A DNA stretch of 64,000 nucleotides from Caldalkalibacillus mannanilyticus JCM 10596 (GTDB taxonomy: Bacteria > Bacillota > Bacilli > Caldalkalibacillales > JCM-10596), in NCBI RefSeq assembly GCF_000615945.1, contig NZ_BAMO01000019.1:19088-83087 (forward strand), written 5' to 3'. Within the stretch, counting starts at the first letter, position 1. Every line of letters begins with the position of its first letter. The notes beneath the pieces were generated by a model. That model searched no databases, was not told where the DNA came from, and saw only the letters and a list, made by a program, of their open reading frames with translations. Of this stretch, positions 17,427-26,154 are shown in pieces. A program made the translations under genes and the position numbers.

Positions 17427-18283
17427 TGAAAAAAGGTCATCATGAAGTCGGAGCAAAAGGCTTTTCCTTGTCGAAGCTGTTGATTTATCTCTTCTTAGTA
17501 CTTGGAGCCTTGATTTCTTTGTTTCCTTTTTATTGGATGTTTATTATGGCAACTCATCATAATAGTGCGATTAATAGCTTTCCTCCTAAAATAATACCAG
17601 GAGAATATGCTTGGATTAACTTTCAAAGTGTGATAGATTCAACACCGTTTTTTTCAGCTATACTTAATACCCTGATTGTTTGTACAACGGTAACAATAGG
17701 AGTTCTGTTCCTTTCTTCCTTGTCTGGTTTTGCTTTTGCTAAATTGAAGTTTCCCTTCAAAAATGTTTTGTTCGCTCTCATCCTCATCACGATGATGATT
17801 CCTCCTCAATTAGGCTTAGTACCCACCTTTTATATTATTACGAAATTAGGCTGGATGAATGATTTAAGGGCGATCATCGTGCCAGGTCTTGCTAGTGCCT
17901 TCGGGATTTTTTGGATGAGGCAATATATACAGGATGGTGTACCTGACGAACTGTTAGATGCAGCTAAAATAGATGGCTGCTCTTATTTCAGAGTCTATTG
18001 GAATATCGTTGTTCCTATCATCCTACCTGCCTTTGCTACACTAGGGATTATTACATTTATGGCAAATTGGAATGAGTTTTTATTACCTGTTACAGTGTTA
18101 AAACAGGAAAAAGTGCAGACCATTGCCATCGTCATTCGTAATTTAGCAGGAGATACAAGAAGTTTAGATTATGGTAAAATTCTTTCAGGGACGTTTTGGT
18201 CTACCCTCCCATTGGTCATTGTTTTCCTTGCTTTTAACCGTTTGTTTATTTCCAGCTTAACACAAGGAGCAGTGAAAAATTAA
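17426..18283 (+). CDS. Sugar ABC transporter permease (CUT1, MalG-type)
   Basis: The second, 285-residue permease subunit, with six predicted membrane segments and the EAA loop DELLDAAKIDGCSYFRVYW. It forms the translocation channel together with the preceding permease. It overlaps that gene by one base and lies about 60 bases ahead of the LacI-type regulator. Confidence 0.92.
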   Translation: MKKGHHEVGAKGFSLSKLLIYLFLVLGALISLFPFYWMFIMATHHNSAINSFPPKIIPGEYAWINFQSVIDSTPFFSAILNTLIVCTTVTIGVLFLSSLSGFAFAKLKFPFKNVLFALILITMMIPPQLGLVPTFYIITKLGWMNDLRAIIVPGLASAFGIFWMRQYIQDGVPDELLDAAKIDGCSYFRVYWNIVVPIILPAFATLGIITFMANWNEFLLPVTVLKQEKVQTIAIVIRNLAGDTRSLDYGKILSGTFWSTLPLVIVFLAFNRLFISSLTQGAVKN

Positions 18284-18344
18284 AACATCGAGAGCTTAGT
18301 CCAGAGCTTGAATTTAGTATAAAGCAAGAAGGGAACCTATTTTT

Positions 18345-19361
18345 ATGAAAATTACCATTTCAGATATTGCGAAAATGTCGGGTGTTTCAAAATCTACCGT
18401 TTCAAAAATTTTAAATAACTACAGTGGAATAAGTGAAGAAACGCAAAAAAAAGTGCAAGAAGTGATTAGACAGACAGGCTACCAGCCAACATACTCCGCG
18501 CAAACATTAGCTAAGAAAAAAACGAATGTGATAGGAGTAATCTATGCTGGTAAGCTGAATGCTAGCTTAAATCATCCATTCTTCGTAGAGGTGATCAATG
18601 CTTTTAAACAGAAGATTGGTTCGTTAGGGTATGATCTTCTTTTCTTTTCCAATGAGAAGTTTACAGAGGATGGAGAAGATTACTACGCTAGATGTCGGCA
18701 CTTTCAAGTAGATGGCTGCATCATTATTGGAGGAGAGGAATTAGAGCCTTCGATTTATCATCTAGTGGAGAGTGAAATTCCTTGTATCACGGTAGATATC
18801 CAGCTTTTTGGTCAAAACACTCATTATATCATGACAGATAATGTGAAGGCTTCCGAACTTGTAGTCGATCATTTTTATCAGCTGGGGTATCGAGATATCG
18901 GCATTATCGGAGGAATTCCTTCTTCTATCGTCACAACCCAACGCGTACTGGGCTTTCGTCAGACACTGGCTAAGTATGGGCTGAATGTGAAGGAGAATTG
19001 GATTAAGTACGGAGATTTTTATAAAGAAAGCGGCTATCGGGCGATGAAAGAAATTCTCCAGACCAATTATTACCCTCGCGCTTTATTTGTTACATCAGAT
19101 ATGATGGCGCTAGGGGTTTTGGATGCTTTACGTGAGCAGGGTCTAAAAGTGCCGGAGGATATCGCTATTGTAGGTTGTGATGACATCCTGCTTAGTCGCT
19201 ATCTGACACCCTCGCTTTCTTCGATACGGCAGGAGAGCAGACAAATCGGTGAAAAAGCGGCACTCACATTATCCCAGATTATTCATAAGGAAGAGGCGCA
19301 ATCTGTCTTAATAGAACCTGATCTTATCATCCGACAATCCTGCGGCGGGAAGAAAGAGTAA
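18345..19361 (+). CDS. LacI-family transcriptional regulator
   Basis: A 338-residue repressor. The helix-turn-helix lies at residues 3-23 (ITISDIAKMSGVSKSTVSK) followed by the hinge helix YSAQTLAKKKTNVIGV. The rest is a periplasmic-binding-protein-like sugar sensor (VDGCIIIGG, YRDIGIIGG, ALFVTSDMMALGVLDAL, VPEDIAIVGCDD, PSLSSIRQ). As the last gene of the beta-glucoside operon it most likely binds the TAGAAACCGGTTTCTA operator in front of the glycosidase gene, an autoregulatory loop. Confidence 0.92.
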   Translation: MKITISDIAKMSGVSKSTVSKILNNYSGISEETQKKVQEVIRQTGYQPTYSAQTLAKKKTNVIGVIYAGKLNASLNHPFFVEVINAFKQKIGSLGYDLLFFSNEKFTEDGEDYYARCRHFQVDGCIIIGGEELEPSIYHLVESEIPCITVDIQLFGQNTHYIMTDNVKASELVVDHFYQLGYRDIGIIGGIPSSIVTTQRVLGFRQTLAKYGLNVKENWIKYGDFYKESGYRAMKEILQTNYYPRALFVTSDMMALGVLDALREQGLKVPEDIAIVGCDDILLSRYLTPSLSSIRQESRQIGEKAALTLSQIIHKEEAQSVLIEPDLIIRQSCGGKKE

Positions 19362-19447
19362 CAGATTCGGATTCTCCATCTCTAAGGTATATTCTAGAAC
19401 TAGATTAGAAAATATAAGGAATGAGTAGAGAAGGGAGGAAGATAAGC

Positions 19448-19783
19448 TTGAGAGACATTGAACAAGTCACTGGCTGGTTAGAATCGCATCTGCATCATTC
19501 CTTACGCATTACCAAACAAGAGGATGGGGACGTAGACCGTATCCAACTGCATCTAGATCGAGTGTCTATCGGTCATCTTCAGCAAAAGGATCCAGAAGGA
19601 TATGTAGCGAAGGATGCGGTATTGCTCCATGGAGAAGGAACGATTCAGAGTGATCAAGGTCAAGCACATGTACCCTTGAATGTCTATGAAATTCCTTGGA
19701 CAGAGCAGATACAGCTGAAAGAGGATGCTCAGCATATGGTGATTGAAACAGAGCGGGCTACCTATATATTAGAAAGCATGTAA
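19448..19783 (+). CDS. Hypothetical protein of 111 residues
   Basis: I do not recognise this family. It is a soluble, acidic protein with alternating polar and hydrophobic residues, suggesting a beta-rich fold, and no signal or membrane segment. An ATG at 19421 overlaps no ribosome site, whereas the in-frame TTG at 19448 lies nine bases after GGGAGG, so the TTG is preferred (RDIEQVTGWLE). It follows the LacI gene by under 100 bases and may be the last gene of that transcript. Confidence 0.6.
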   Translation: MRDIEQVTGWLESHLHHSLRITKQEDGDVDRIQLHLDRVSIGHLQQKDPEGYVAKDAVLLHGEGTIQSDQGQAHVPLNVYEIPWTEQIQLKEDAQHMVIETERATYILESM

Positions 19784-19815
19784 AGGAACAAGAATAAGAA
19801 AAATGAAAATACCTA

Positions 19816-19844
19816 TTTACAAATAATTTCAGGCGATATATAAT
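19816..19844 (+). promoter_or_regulatory. Strong sigma-A promoter ahead of the small-peptide region
   Basis: TTTACA and TATAAT spaced by exactly 17 bases, about 50 bases before the first small open reading frame. Confidence 0.75.
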
Positions 19845-19896
19845 GTCAAAGTAACAACATTAGTAATTGTTACCAAATCAAAAGAAGGAGGTTGTT

Positions 19897-19998
19897 ATGA
19901 ACATGATGATGTTAATTCAAACACATATTGTTGTAGGAATGAAGTCAGCTCAACTTAATTTAATAGTGACACAACCTTCGTTGGAACGTCTTGTGTAG
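19897..19998 (+). CDS. 33-residue peptide with very strong ribosome site
   Basis: A short frame behind AAGGAGG, starting MNMMMLIQTHIVVGMK and ending SLERLV. It lies between a near-consensus promoter and two consecutive terminator hairpins, so it has its own short transcript. I recognise no family. It may be a leader peptide or a member of the small-protein group that follows; the sequence does not decide. Confidence 0.5.
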   Translation: MNMMMLIQTHIVVGMKSAQLNLIVTQPSLERLV

Positions 19999-20043
19999 GA
20001 TTCTTGTTTGAATACTCACTTGATTTGTTTATTTTGAATACCC

Positions 20044-20075
20044 AACCATAGGTTGTGAAAGTTACCTATGGTTTT
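20044..20075 (+). terminator. Terminator after the 33-residue peptide
   Basis: AACCATAGG pairs with CCTATGGTT and is followed by a short T-run. Confidence 0.7.
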
Positions 20076-20120
20076 ATTATCGGGTATATGTGCCATTTTT
20101 TGGTATTTATATATGAATAT

Positions 20121-20160
20121 GAGAACCATCTGGGATTTTCAGGTGGTTTTTTATGTTCTC
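20121..20160 (+). terminator. Second terminator-like hairpin
   Basis: AACCATCTG pairs with CAGGTGGTT (one G-U pair) and is followed by six T residues. An outer GAGAAC/GTTCTC pair encloses it. Together with the preceding hairpin it makes a double terminator just ahead of the paralogous small proteins. Confidence 0.7.
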
Positions 20161-20197
20161 AAAAACTTAGTACAAGGTTAGAAAGGGGGGATGCGTG

Positions 20198-20341
20198 ATG
20201 GTATTTCAAATATTTTCGGTTTCCATTGAAGTAAGGTTTAATGAATCAAGTAAAAAATCTTTAGACATTAAAAAGCTTGAAAAAATCAGAGAATCTGAAA
20301 CAATGCGTTATCTTAGTGAAGTTCAAAATTATCGATTCTAA
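20198..20341 (+). CDS. 47-residue YrzI-like small protein, copy 1
   Basis: Starts at the ATG at 20198, seven bases behind a GGGGGG site, and begins MVFQIFSVSIEVRF before a charged helical tail. The N-terminus matches the small protein encoded at 20480 (MVFHIFSLTIEIKK). The pattern (Met, hydrophobic strand ending Ile-Glu, then a Lys/Arg-rich helix, about 47 residues, tandem copies) fits the Bacillus YrzI-type tandem small proteins as I remember them. Function is unknown; expression during sporulation has been suggested for that group. Confidence 0.6.
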   Translation: MVFQIFSVSIEVRFNESSKKSLDIKKLEKIRESETMRYLSEVQNYRF

Positions 20342-20378
20342 TATTGGTTTTCAAAAATAAGCAAAGGAGGTTTTATAA

Positions 20379-20444
20379 ATGATGATCGTATTTTTTATTA
20401 GCCCTAAAATTGAATTCATTGCACAGGTGATAGTGGAGACCTGA
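20379..20444 (+). CDS. 21-residue peptide between the two paralogues
   Basis: A very short frame (MMIVFFISPKIEFIAQVIVE, then Thr) behind the strong site AAAGGAGG. The hydrophobic strand followed by Ile-Glu resembles the first half of its neighbours, so it may be a truncated family member. Length makes the call tentative. Confidence 0.4.
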   Translation: MMIVFFISPKIEFIAQVIVET

Positions 20445-20479
20445 AGGACAAAAAAGAAACAAAAGGAGTGCTAAAACGC

Positions 20480-20629
20480 ATGGTATTTCATATATTTTCA
20501 TTAACAATCGAAATTAAAAAATCGGAAAGAAACAAAAGAATCGCCTATTACCCTCTTGAAATGAAGGATTTTATGGATCAAAATGTAGTTGATGCCTATA
20601 CGCACTATTACAATTCAATCAATAGATAA
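20480..20629 (+). CDS. 49-residue YrzI-like small protein, copy 2
   Basis: Behind AAAAGGAG, beginning MVFHIFSLTIEIKK and ending in a polar, Tyr-rich helix. It is the clear paralogue of the protein at 20198 over the first 14 residues but not afterwards. It lies less than 60 bases before the amidohydrolase gene, so co-transcription is possible. Confidence 0.6.
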   Translation: MVFHIFSLTIEIKKSERNKRIAYYPLEMKDFMDQNVVDAYTHYYNSINR

Positions 20630-20686
20630 AGCAGGATCAAACCTAGCTCCCATACGGGTGCTGAAGATAACTAAAGGAGGAATAGA

Positions 20687-21537
20687 ATGAAAATCATTGA
20701 TGCTCATATGCATTTTTCAAATATTGCAGAATTTAGAAAAACTGCCTCTGATGTATCCTTCGTTGATTATTCGGTTCGTGGAATCGTCAAAGAATATAAG
20801 GAGAATCAAGTTGTCCTAGGTATCGGTATGGGTTTAACGGAGATAGAGAAGGGTGGGTTTCCAGACCCTTCTACTCTTACTCCAATGGGAATGGATTTGG
20901 ATAAACTTCCATATAATATTGTTTATTGTGCGGGTATAAACCCCTATGATGCTGATCCAGAAGCTTTAAAAAGATTGGAACTTGAGGTACAGAAGAAAAA
21001 TGTGGTGGGGCTTAAGATTTATTTAGGATATTATCCTTTCTATGCCTATGATGAGGTGTATAAGCCTATCTATGAACTGGCAATGAAATATAAGCTACCT
21101 GTTGTCTTTCATACAGGTGATACATATTCGGAGCGAGGATTATTAAAATATTCTCATCCTTTAACCTTAGATGAAGTGGCGGTGAAATATAGAGAGATCA
21201 ATTTTATGATGGCTCATTTTGGAGATCCCTGGGTCTTAGATGGAGCGGAAGTGCTTTACAAGAATCGAAATATGTATGCAGATCTGTCTGGGTTAATTGT
21301 GGGAGATGGAGCGAAGGTACAACGCTTGAAGGATTCCCCCCTCTTTTTTGCTCATGTAAGGCACGCACTTGTCTATACAGATTGTTATCAGAAGTTTATA
21401 TTTGGCACGGATTGGCCTCTTGTGCCTATCAAGCATATATCCAATTTGTGAAGGAATTGATCCCTGTCGAGTATCATGAAGATGTTTTCTATAACACCGC
21501 TCTTAAGGTATTTCCGAAGATTAAAGCTTTTCTATAA
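20687..21537 (+). CDS. Amidohydrolase-family TIM-barrel hydrolase, frameshifted
   Basis: A metal-dependent hydrolase of the amidohydrolase-2 type. The barrel marks are IDAHMHF (two metal His), VGLKIYLG, VVFHTGD, MMAHFGDPW and the C-terminal FGTDWPL (metal Asp). One base is missing at about 21432: adding a G in PLVPIK restores AYIQFVKELIPVEYHEDVF and NTALKVFPKIKAFL, ending at 21537 with about 283 residues. The substrate is unknown; such enzymes include decarboxylases and lactonases. It stands alone behind the small-peptide genes with an AAAGGAGG site. Confidence 0.8.
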
Positions 21538-21599
21538 TGGTACAATGATCTTCCTGTAAAGAATCGGAATACGAACGCTGAACTTGGTAGGTGAATTGA

Positions 21600-22172
21600 A
21601 TGAGAAAGAAGTATATCTTGCTGAGCATCACATTCATTCTCATAGTAGGGCTTATGGTTACTTCTTGGTTTGAAGATCAAGACACCATTGGCAAGGAAGT
21701 GGATTCGTATTTAGGCATTCCGGTCTATTATAATGGACCGATCTATGAAAAAAGCTACGGTAAGCATTATAGCTCAGAAGGGTATTACTATGGTCAGAAA
21801 TGGCAATGTGTTGAATTTATCAAACGATTTTACCATGATGCGCTAGACCATAAAATGCCAGAGGTATACGGACATGCTAGAGATTTTTTTAACCTCACAC
21901 TCCCTCATGGTGCGTATAATGCAGAGAGAGATTTGTATCAGTATTATAATGGTCAGGGAGAAAAACCAGAGGTAAACGATATTCTTGTTTTTCAGGACTC
22001 GACCTATGGTCATGTGGCGGTTATCACTAAAGTAGAAGAAGAATATATTGAAGTGATTCAGCAGAACATCTACGGAAAACCGCGTGAAAAATTTGACATA
22101 GTGGAGAAAAATGGTCAGTATAGTATTGGAAGTCAAAAAAAGCAACCTGTAGGCTGGCTGCATAAAAAGTAA
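21600..22172 (+). CDS. Secreted CHAP-domain (amidase/endopeptidase) protein
   Basis: A 190-residue protein with an N-terminal signal or anchor segment (residues 5-22). The CHAP domain has its catalytic Cys in KWQCVEFIKRF and its His in YGHVAVITKV, followed by IEVIQQN and VGWLHKK. Such domains cleave peptidoglycan peptides or amide bonds in glutathionylspermidine-type compounds. Extracytoplasmic location is predicted. The actual substrate is open. Confidence 0.8.
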   Translation: MRKKYILLSITFILIVGLMVTSWFEDQDTIGKEVDSYLGIPVYYNGPIYEKSYGKHYSSEGYYYGQKWQCVEFIKRFYHDALDHKMPEVYGHARDFFNLTLPHGAYNAERDLYQYYNGQGEKPEVNDILVFQDSTYGHVAVITKVEEEYIEVIQQNIYGKPREKFDIVEKNGQYSIGSQKKQPVGWLHKK

Positions 22173-22217
22173 GATACCTTACATATTCGTTGATAGAGAT
22201 GGGACAGGAGGAGATCG

Positions 22218-22595
22218 TTGTTGTTTAAACTCTTTATATTCTTAGGAAGCATTCATATGTTCTTAGCCGTCGCTCTAGGGGCTTTTGGTGCGCATGGATT
22301 AAAAAATAAGCTAACGACAGATATGCTGGCGATTTATAATACGGCAGTCCACTATCATATGATTCATGCTCTTGGCTTAATTGCAGTAGGGATCGTGGCT
22401 CAGTGGCTAGCAGGATCTACTATGATTAATTGGGCAGGATGGTCTTTCTTTGTGGGCATTCTCTTCTTCTCTGGAAGCTTGTATATACTAAGTGTAACAG
22501 GGATTAAATGGTTAGGTGCGATCACTCCGATTGGTGGAGTTGCCTTTCTTATAGGCTGGCTAATGCTTGCTCTAGCGGTATGGAAGCAAGGATAG
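22218..22595 (+). CDS. DUF423 family membrane protein
   Basis: A 125-residue protein with four membrane segments, of the conserved YwdK/YgdD type. Typical features are the GAFGAHGLK motif near the N-terminus, a histidine-rich VHYHMIHALGL segment and a glycine-rich C-terminus (ITPIGGVAFLIGW). Function is unknown in general. It starts at one of two adjacent TTG codons behind AGGAGGA and ends before a strong terminator. Confidence 0.87.
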   Translation: MLFKLFIFLGSIHMFLAVALGAFGAHGLKNKLTTDMLAIYNTAVHYHMIHALGLIAVGIVAQWLAGSTMINWAGWSFFVGILFFSGSLYILSVTGIKWLGAITPIGGVAFLIGWLMLALAVWKQG

Positions 22596-22658
22596 GTACA
22601 TCCATGCCATGTATATAGAATAAATTCGAATCTAAATAAATTTGTTATGGAAGCTGAT

Positions 22659-22699
22659 CTCCAAGGTGCTATGATCTCATCGCCTTGGAGTCTTTTTTT
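22659..22699 (+). terminator. Terminator after the DUF423 gene
   Basis: CTCCAAGGTG pairs with CGCCTTGGAG and is followed by T-C-T7. It separates the convergent genes on either side. Confidence 0.85.
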
Positions 22700-22701
22700 A
22701 T

Positions 22702-23334
22702 TTATCTCGTACTGCCCGGCGAGGTATAAGAAGAGATCCGTGGCATCTCTTGATTGAAATCAAAGTGGAATCCACCGCCTTCTTTTACTACTACACTCTT
22801 AGTAGAAAAAGCAGACTCGGGATGGATCTGCTGATATTGGAGATATACCTTCTCCTTGTCGTTAGCCCCTGTATAACTATCTAAGAAGACAGTGACATTT
22901 CCTCTTCTTACAAGGGACTCATCAATCCAAAAGGCAATTCCTTCAGGATTAGTAGGCGGAGTTGCTAATTGGATAGCACCAGATCTTTCTCCCGTAATAG
23001 TAGAGTAGAAGGCAGTTAGCTTCCCTTCTTCATCATAACCTTTTATCATCACTTCTGAGATTGGCAATTTCTCCTTTGCGTTGGTCGTGACGCCGATCAG
23101 GTCGTAAGGCTCCGAAGCGGTAAGCTGATCCCATGTCCAAGTACCGGAATAGACATATCTCTGTGAATCATTGTCAAAATAAATGTTTTCTGTCCACGTT
23201 AGATTTTGATGTTCTTCTTGTACTCCTATTTGAATGCTTAAGAGAGATTGTATACCTAGAAAAAATAATAGGCAACTAGCTAGTAAAAGGCTGCCAGATA
23301 ATAAGATGAGTAGGATTTTGACGCTTCGTTTCAT
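22702..23334 (-). CDS. Membrane-anchored extracytoplasmic protein, unknown
   Basis: A 210-residue protein with one N-terminal transmembrane or signal segment (residues 6-31, containing LLASCLLFF, not a good lipobox). The rest is hydrophilic and beta-rich (TENIYFDNDSQRYVYSGTW; VVKEGGGFHFDFN). No family is recognised. It has no close partner gene: a terminator precedes its stop, and its start faces away from the next small lipoprotein gene. Confidence 0.65.
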   Translation of the reverse strand: MKRSVKILLILLSGSLLLASCLLFFLGIQSLLSIQIGVQEEHQNLTWTENIYFDNDSQRYVYSGTWTWDQLTASEPYDLIGVTTNAKEKLPISEVMIKGYDEEGKLTAFYSTITGERSGAIQLATPPTNPEGIAFWIDESLVRRGNVTVFLDSYTGANDKEKVYLQYQQIHPESAFSTKSVVVKEGGGFHFDFNQEMPRISSYTSPGSTR

Positions 23335-23548
23335 TTTCTAACATCCTCCCTAAATTTTTTCTATTTTCCTTTTTTGATCTTCTGTATGCTTGCTCTTTTC
23401 TGGAAGTTCGAAGAGTCTTCAATAACCATCATTATTAAAAGATAGATTTAATTTGATCATGCAGGTAGGAAAGTTATGTTGGATTATAGAAATATAAAGT
23501 TATTGAGGATGTTTATAGATATTATAACAATAAAAGGATGATTAAAGA

Positions 23549-23683
23549 ATGAGAATGCTCATGGTATTTCTTATCATGATATTACTTGTTAGTTGTTCAT
23601 TGAAAAAAGGAGAAGTAGATCTGAATGTTGAGAATAAAATAATCGAGAAAGAGCAGGAGTCAATTACAGATCATCAGAATTGA
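23549..23683 (+). CDS. Small lipoprotein of 44 residues, possibly frameshifted
   Basis: Begins MRMLMVFLIMILLVSCS, a signal peptide with a lipobox ending in Cys16, followed by a charged tail. The ribosome site is weak (AAAGGATG at a distance). Shifting frame near 23665 would add SELIHELEAFQWKKD and stop just before the serine-hydrolase gene, so the real gene may be about 59 residues. The rest of 23335-23739 shows nothing I can name. Confidence 0.45.
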   Translation: MRMLMVFLIMILLVSCSLKKGEVDLNVENKIIEKEQESITDHQN

Positions 23684-23739
23684 TACATGAGCTTGAAGCC
23701 TTTCAATGGAAAAAAGATTGATAAAAAAGGAGTTCTATA

Positions 23740-24708
23740 ATGACTCAGTTTACTTATCTTGATCCGGTTAATTCAACAAACAAATATGTGAATCAAAGCA
23801 TGATTGATGGATTTATGAAGAAAATTAAGAACGAAAAAATTGATAGTTGTCTCATCCTTCATAAAAACAAAATCATTTTAGAATACTATAAGAATAATAA
23901 GATGAGTAAAAAACAACATGCCATCTATTCTGTAACTAAAAGTGTGTTATCTGCCTTGATTGGTATAGCAATACAAAAAGGTTTCATTGAAAATGTGAAT
24001 GTTCCTATTGCAAATTACTTTACGGAGTTGCATAAGTCGGGTACTGACCAAAGAAAGTTGGTCATAACGATAGAACATTTACTAACCATGACGGCGGGAT
24101 TAAGCTGGAATAATAATAAAGAGATGCAAATGAGTAAAAATTGGATCAAATATATTCTTAACAGGCAGGTTGAGAATGATCCCGGAAAATCTATGAATTA
24201 CTGCTGCGGATATTCTCATTTATTGAGCTCCATCTTACAAAAGGCTAGTGGGATGGATGCTAGTTCATTTGCCCAAAAATATTTGTTTGGTTATCTAGAT
24301 ATTAGAGATTATCGTTGGCTTACAGACAATCAGGGCATTTGTAATGGTGGTTTTGGCTTGTCTATGAAAGCAATTGATATGCTGAAAATCGGTTCTTTAT
24401 TTTTGAATAAGGGAAGTTGGGGTTCAAAACAAATCCTATCGGAAACGTGGATAGAAGAATCTATCAAACCTAGATTTTCCATTGATGATCACTCGAATAT
24501 ATATGGTTATCATTGGTGGGTGTTGTCAGATCGTGCAGAACAAGAAACGGGACCTATGGTGTTTTATGCATCAGGTTATGGAGGGAACTACATTATAATT
24601 GTCCCTGAGTTTGAAATCGTTACGGTATTTACAAGCCGTATGTTCGAAGAGTCATCGAAACCGAAGCAGCTATTTCTGGATTATATGCTATCTGCTTTTC
24701 AAGGCTAA
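23740..24708 (+). CDS. Beta-lactamase-related serine hydrolase
   Basis: A 322-residue class C beta-lactamase/penicillin-binding-like hydrolase. The nucleophile and lysine lie in IYSVTKSV (SxxK). The second motif region is MNYCCGYSHLLSSIL and the third lies near YASGYGGNYIIIVP. No signal peptide is present, so it is probably cytoplasmic, more like an esterase or peptidase than a resistance enzyme. It stands alone behind an AAAAGGAG site. The substrate cannot be deduced. Confidence 0.82.
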   Translation: MTQFTYLDPVNSTNKYVNQSMIDGFMKKIKNEKIDSCLILHKNKIILEYYKNNKMSKKQHAIYSVTKSVLSALIGIAIQKGFIENVNVPIANYFTELHKSGTDQRKLVITIEHLLTMTAGLSWNNNKEMQMSKNWIKYILNRQVENDPGKSMNYCCGYSHLLSSILQKASGMDASSFAQKYLFGYLDIRDYRWLTDNQGICNGGFGLSMKAIDMLKIGSLFLNKGSWGSKQILSETWIEESIKPRFSIDDHSNIYGYHWWVLSDRAEQETGPMVFYASGYGGNYIIIVPEFEIVTVFTSRMFEESSKPKQLFLDYMLSAFQG

Positions 24709-24819
24709 CTTTCTTTTTTCGTATTCCTAAATAGTTATTTTTCTACTATAATGATAGTAGACTAGATATAGATGAATAGCGACTGTGATCACCATTTTTA
24801 AGATAATGGGGGAGTGAAG

Positions 24820-25994
24820 ATGCAACAATCATTGTTTCAAAGATTAGAAGAAATCTATCCAGAGCTTGTTGATTTTCGAAGAGATTTACATATGTATCCT
24901 GAGCTGTCATTTCATGAGGAGAGAACACCTGAAAAAATTGCTCAGTATTTAGAGGCTTTAGGAATTGAAGTCCGAACGAAGGTAGGAGGCAGAGGAGTTG
25001 TTGGCTTACTCCGTGGAGGGAAACCAGGTAAGACTGTTGCGATTAGAGCTGATTTTGATGCCCTTCCGATTCAAGATGAGAAAGAAGTGTCTTATAAATC
25101 AAGGGTTCCTGGTGTGATGCATGCCTGCGGTCATGATATTCATACGGCTTCTGTTCTAGGTGTAGCCAAAGTATTAAGTGAGGTGAAGGAACAGCTAGCA
25201 GGAAATGTTGTCTTTATCCATCAATTTGCTGAGGAATTAGCGCCGGGCGGAGCGAAGCCAATGATAGAGGATGGCTGTCTGGATGGAGTCGATGTGATTT
25301 ATGGGGCTCATGTATGGTCGACGGAGCCTTATGGGCAGGTCAGCTTAAATGAAGGCTATATCTTAGCCGCTGCTGATGAATTTGAAATTGAAATTACAGG
25401 AAAGGGAGGACATGGAGCGACACCCCATCAGACGGTAGACTCTCTCGTTGTGGGAAGCCAGCTTGTCTTAAACCTGCAACAGATTGTGAGCCGTAAGGTC
25501 GATCCATTAAAGCCTGCTGTAGTAACAGTGGGATCCTTTCATAGTGGAAATGCGTTTAATGTCATCCCTAATACCGCTTATTTGAAAGGAACTGTCCGAA
25601 CCTTTGATGCAGATGTAAGGGAAATGATTCAAAAGGAAATTGCTCAAATCGCTAAAGCAACCTGTGAAACATTTGGAGCAGAAGCGAAGGTGAATTATCT
25701 ACAAGGATATCCTTCTGTATGGAACCATCCCCCTGAAACGGCACGAATCGAACGAATCGCCAAGACCCTACTCGGTGAGGAGAATGTAACTAAAATGGTG
25801 CCGCTGATGGAGGGGAGGATTTTGCGTATTATCTTGAAAAAATTCCAGGCTCCTTCTTCTTAGTAGGTGGAGGGAATCCAGATATTAAGGCGACCTATCC
25901 TCATCATCATCCTCGATTTGATGTGGATGAAAGGGCGATGATCATCGCGGGGAAGGTCTTTATCACAGCGATTTTAGATTATGTAGAGCAATGA
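24820..25994 (+). CDS. M20D-family amidohydrolase, frameshifted near the end
   Basis: A metallo-amidohydrolase of the IAA-amino-acid hydrolase/N-acyl-amino-acid type. Marks are FRRDLHMYPELSFHE, RADFDALPIQ, HACGHDIHTA (metal binding), QFAEELAPGGAKPMIEDG and AFNVIPNTAYLKGTVRTFD. One G is missing near 25810. Restoring it reads LMGGEDFAYYLEKIPGSFF and continues through PHHHPRFDVDERAM, ending at 25994 with 391 residues, the usual length. The start at 24820 lies behind GGGGGAG. Substrate is probably an acylated amino acid. A T-rich hairpin terminator follows. Confidence 0.87.
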
Positions 25995-26023
25995 AGATAA
26001 AGTAGAAAATATAGGTATAATGT

Positions 26024-26068
26024 ACCACTTTTTCCATTGGATGCTCAAAGGAGGAGGTGGTTTTTTTT
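26024..26068 (+). terminator. Terminator after the M20 gene
   Basis: ACCACTTTTTCC pairs with GGAGGAGGTGGT (three G-U pairs) and is followed by seven or eight T residues. Confidence 0.7.
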
Positions 26069-26154
26069 ATGTAATCAAGCTATACTTATGGGTACTAGGT
26101 CATTTGTCTAGTTGTTTCAGAGCACATAGACTACTACTAAAGAGGTAGATCCTA

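Noticed and set aside
23549..23720. Small lipoprotein as a bacteriocin or toxin
   Set aside because: It has a plain lipobox signal peptide and a charged tail only, with no partner genes; a possible frameshift makes even its length uncertain.
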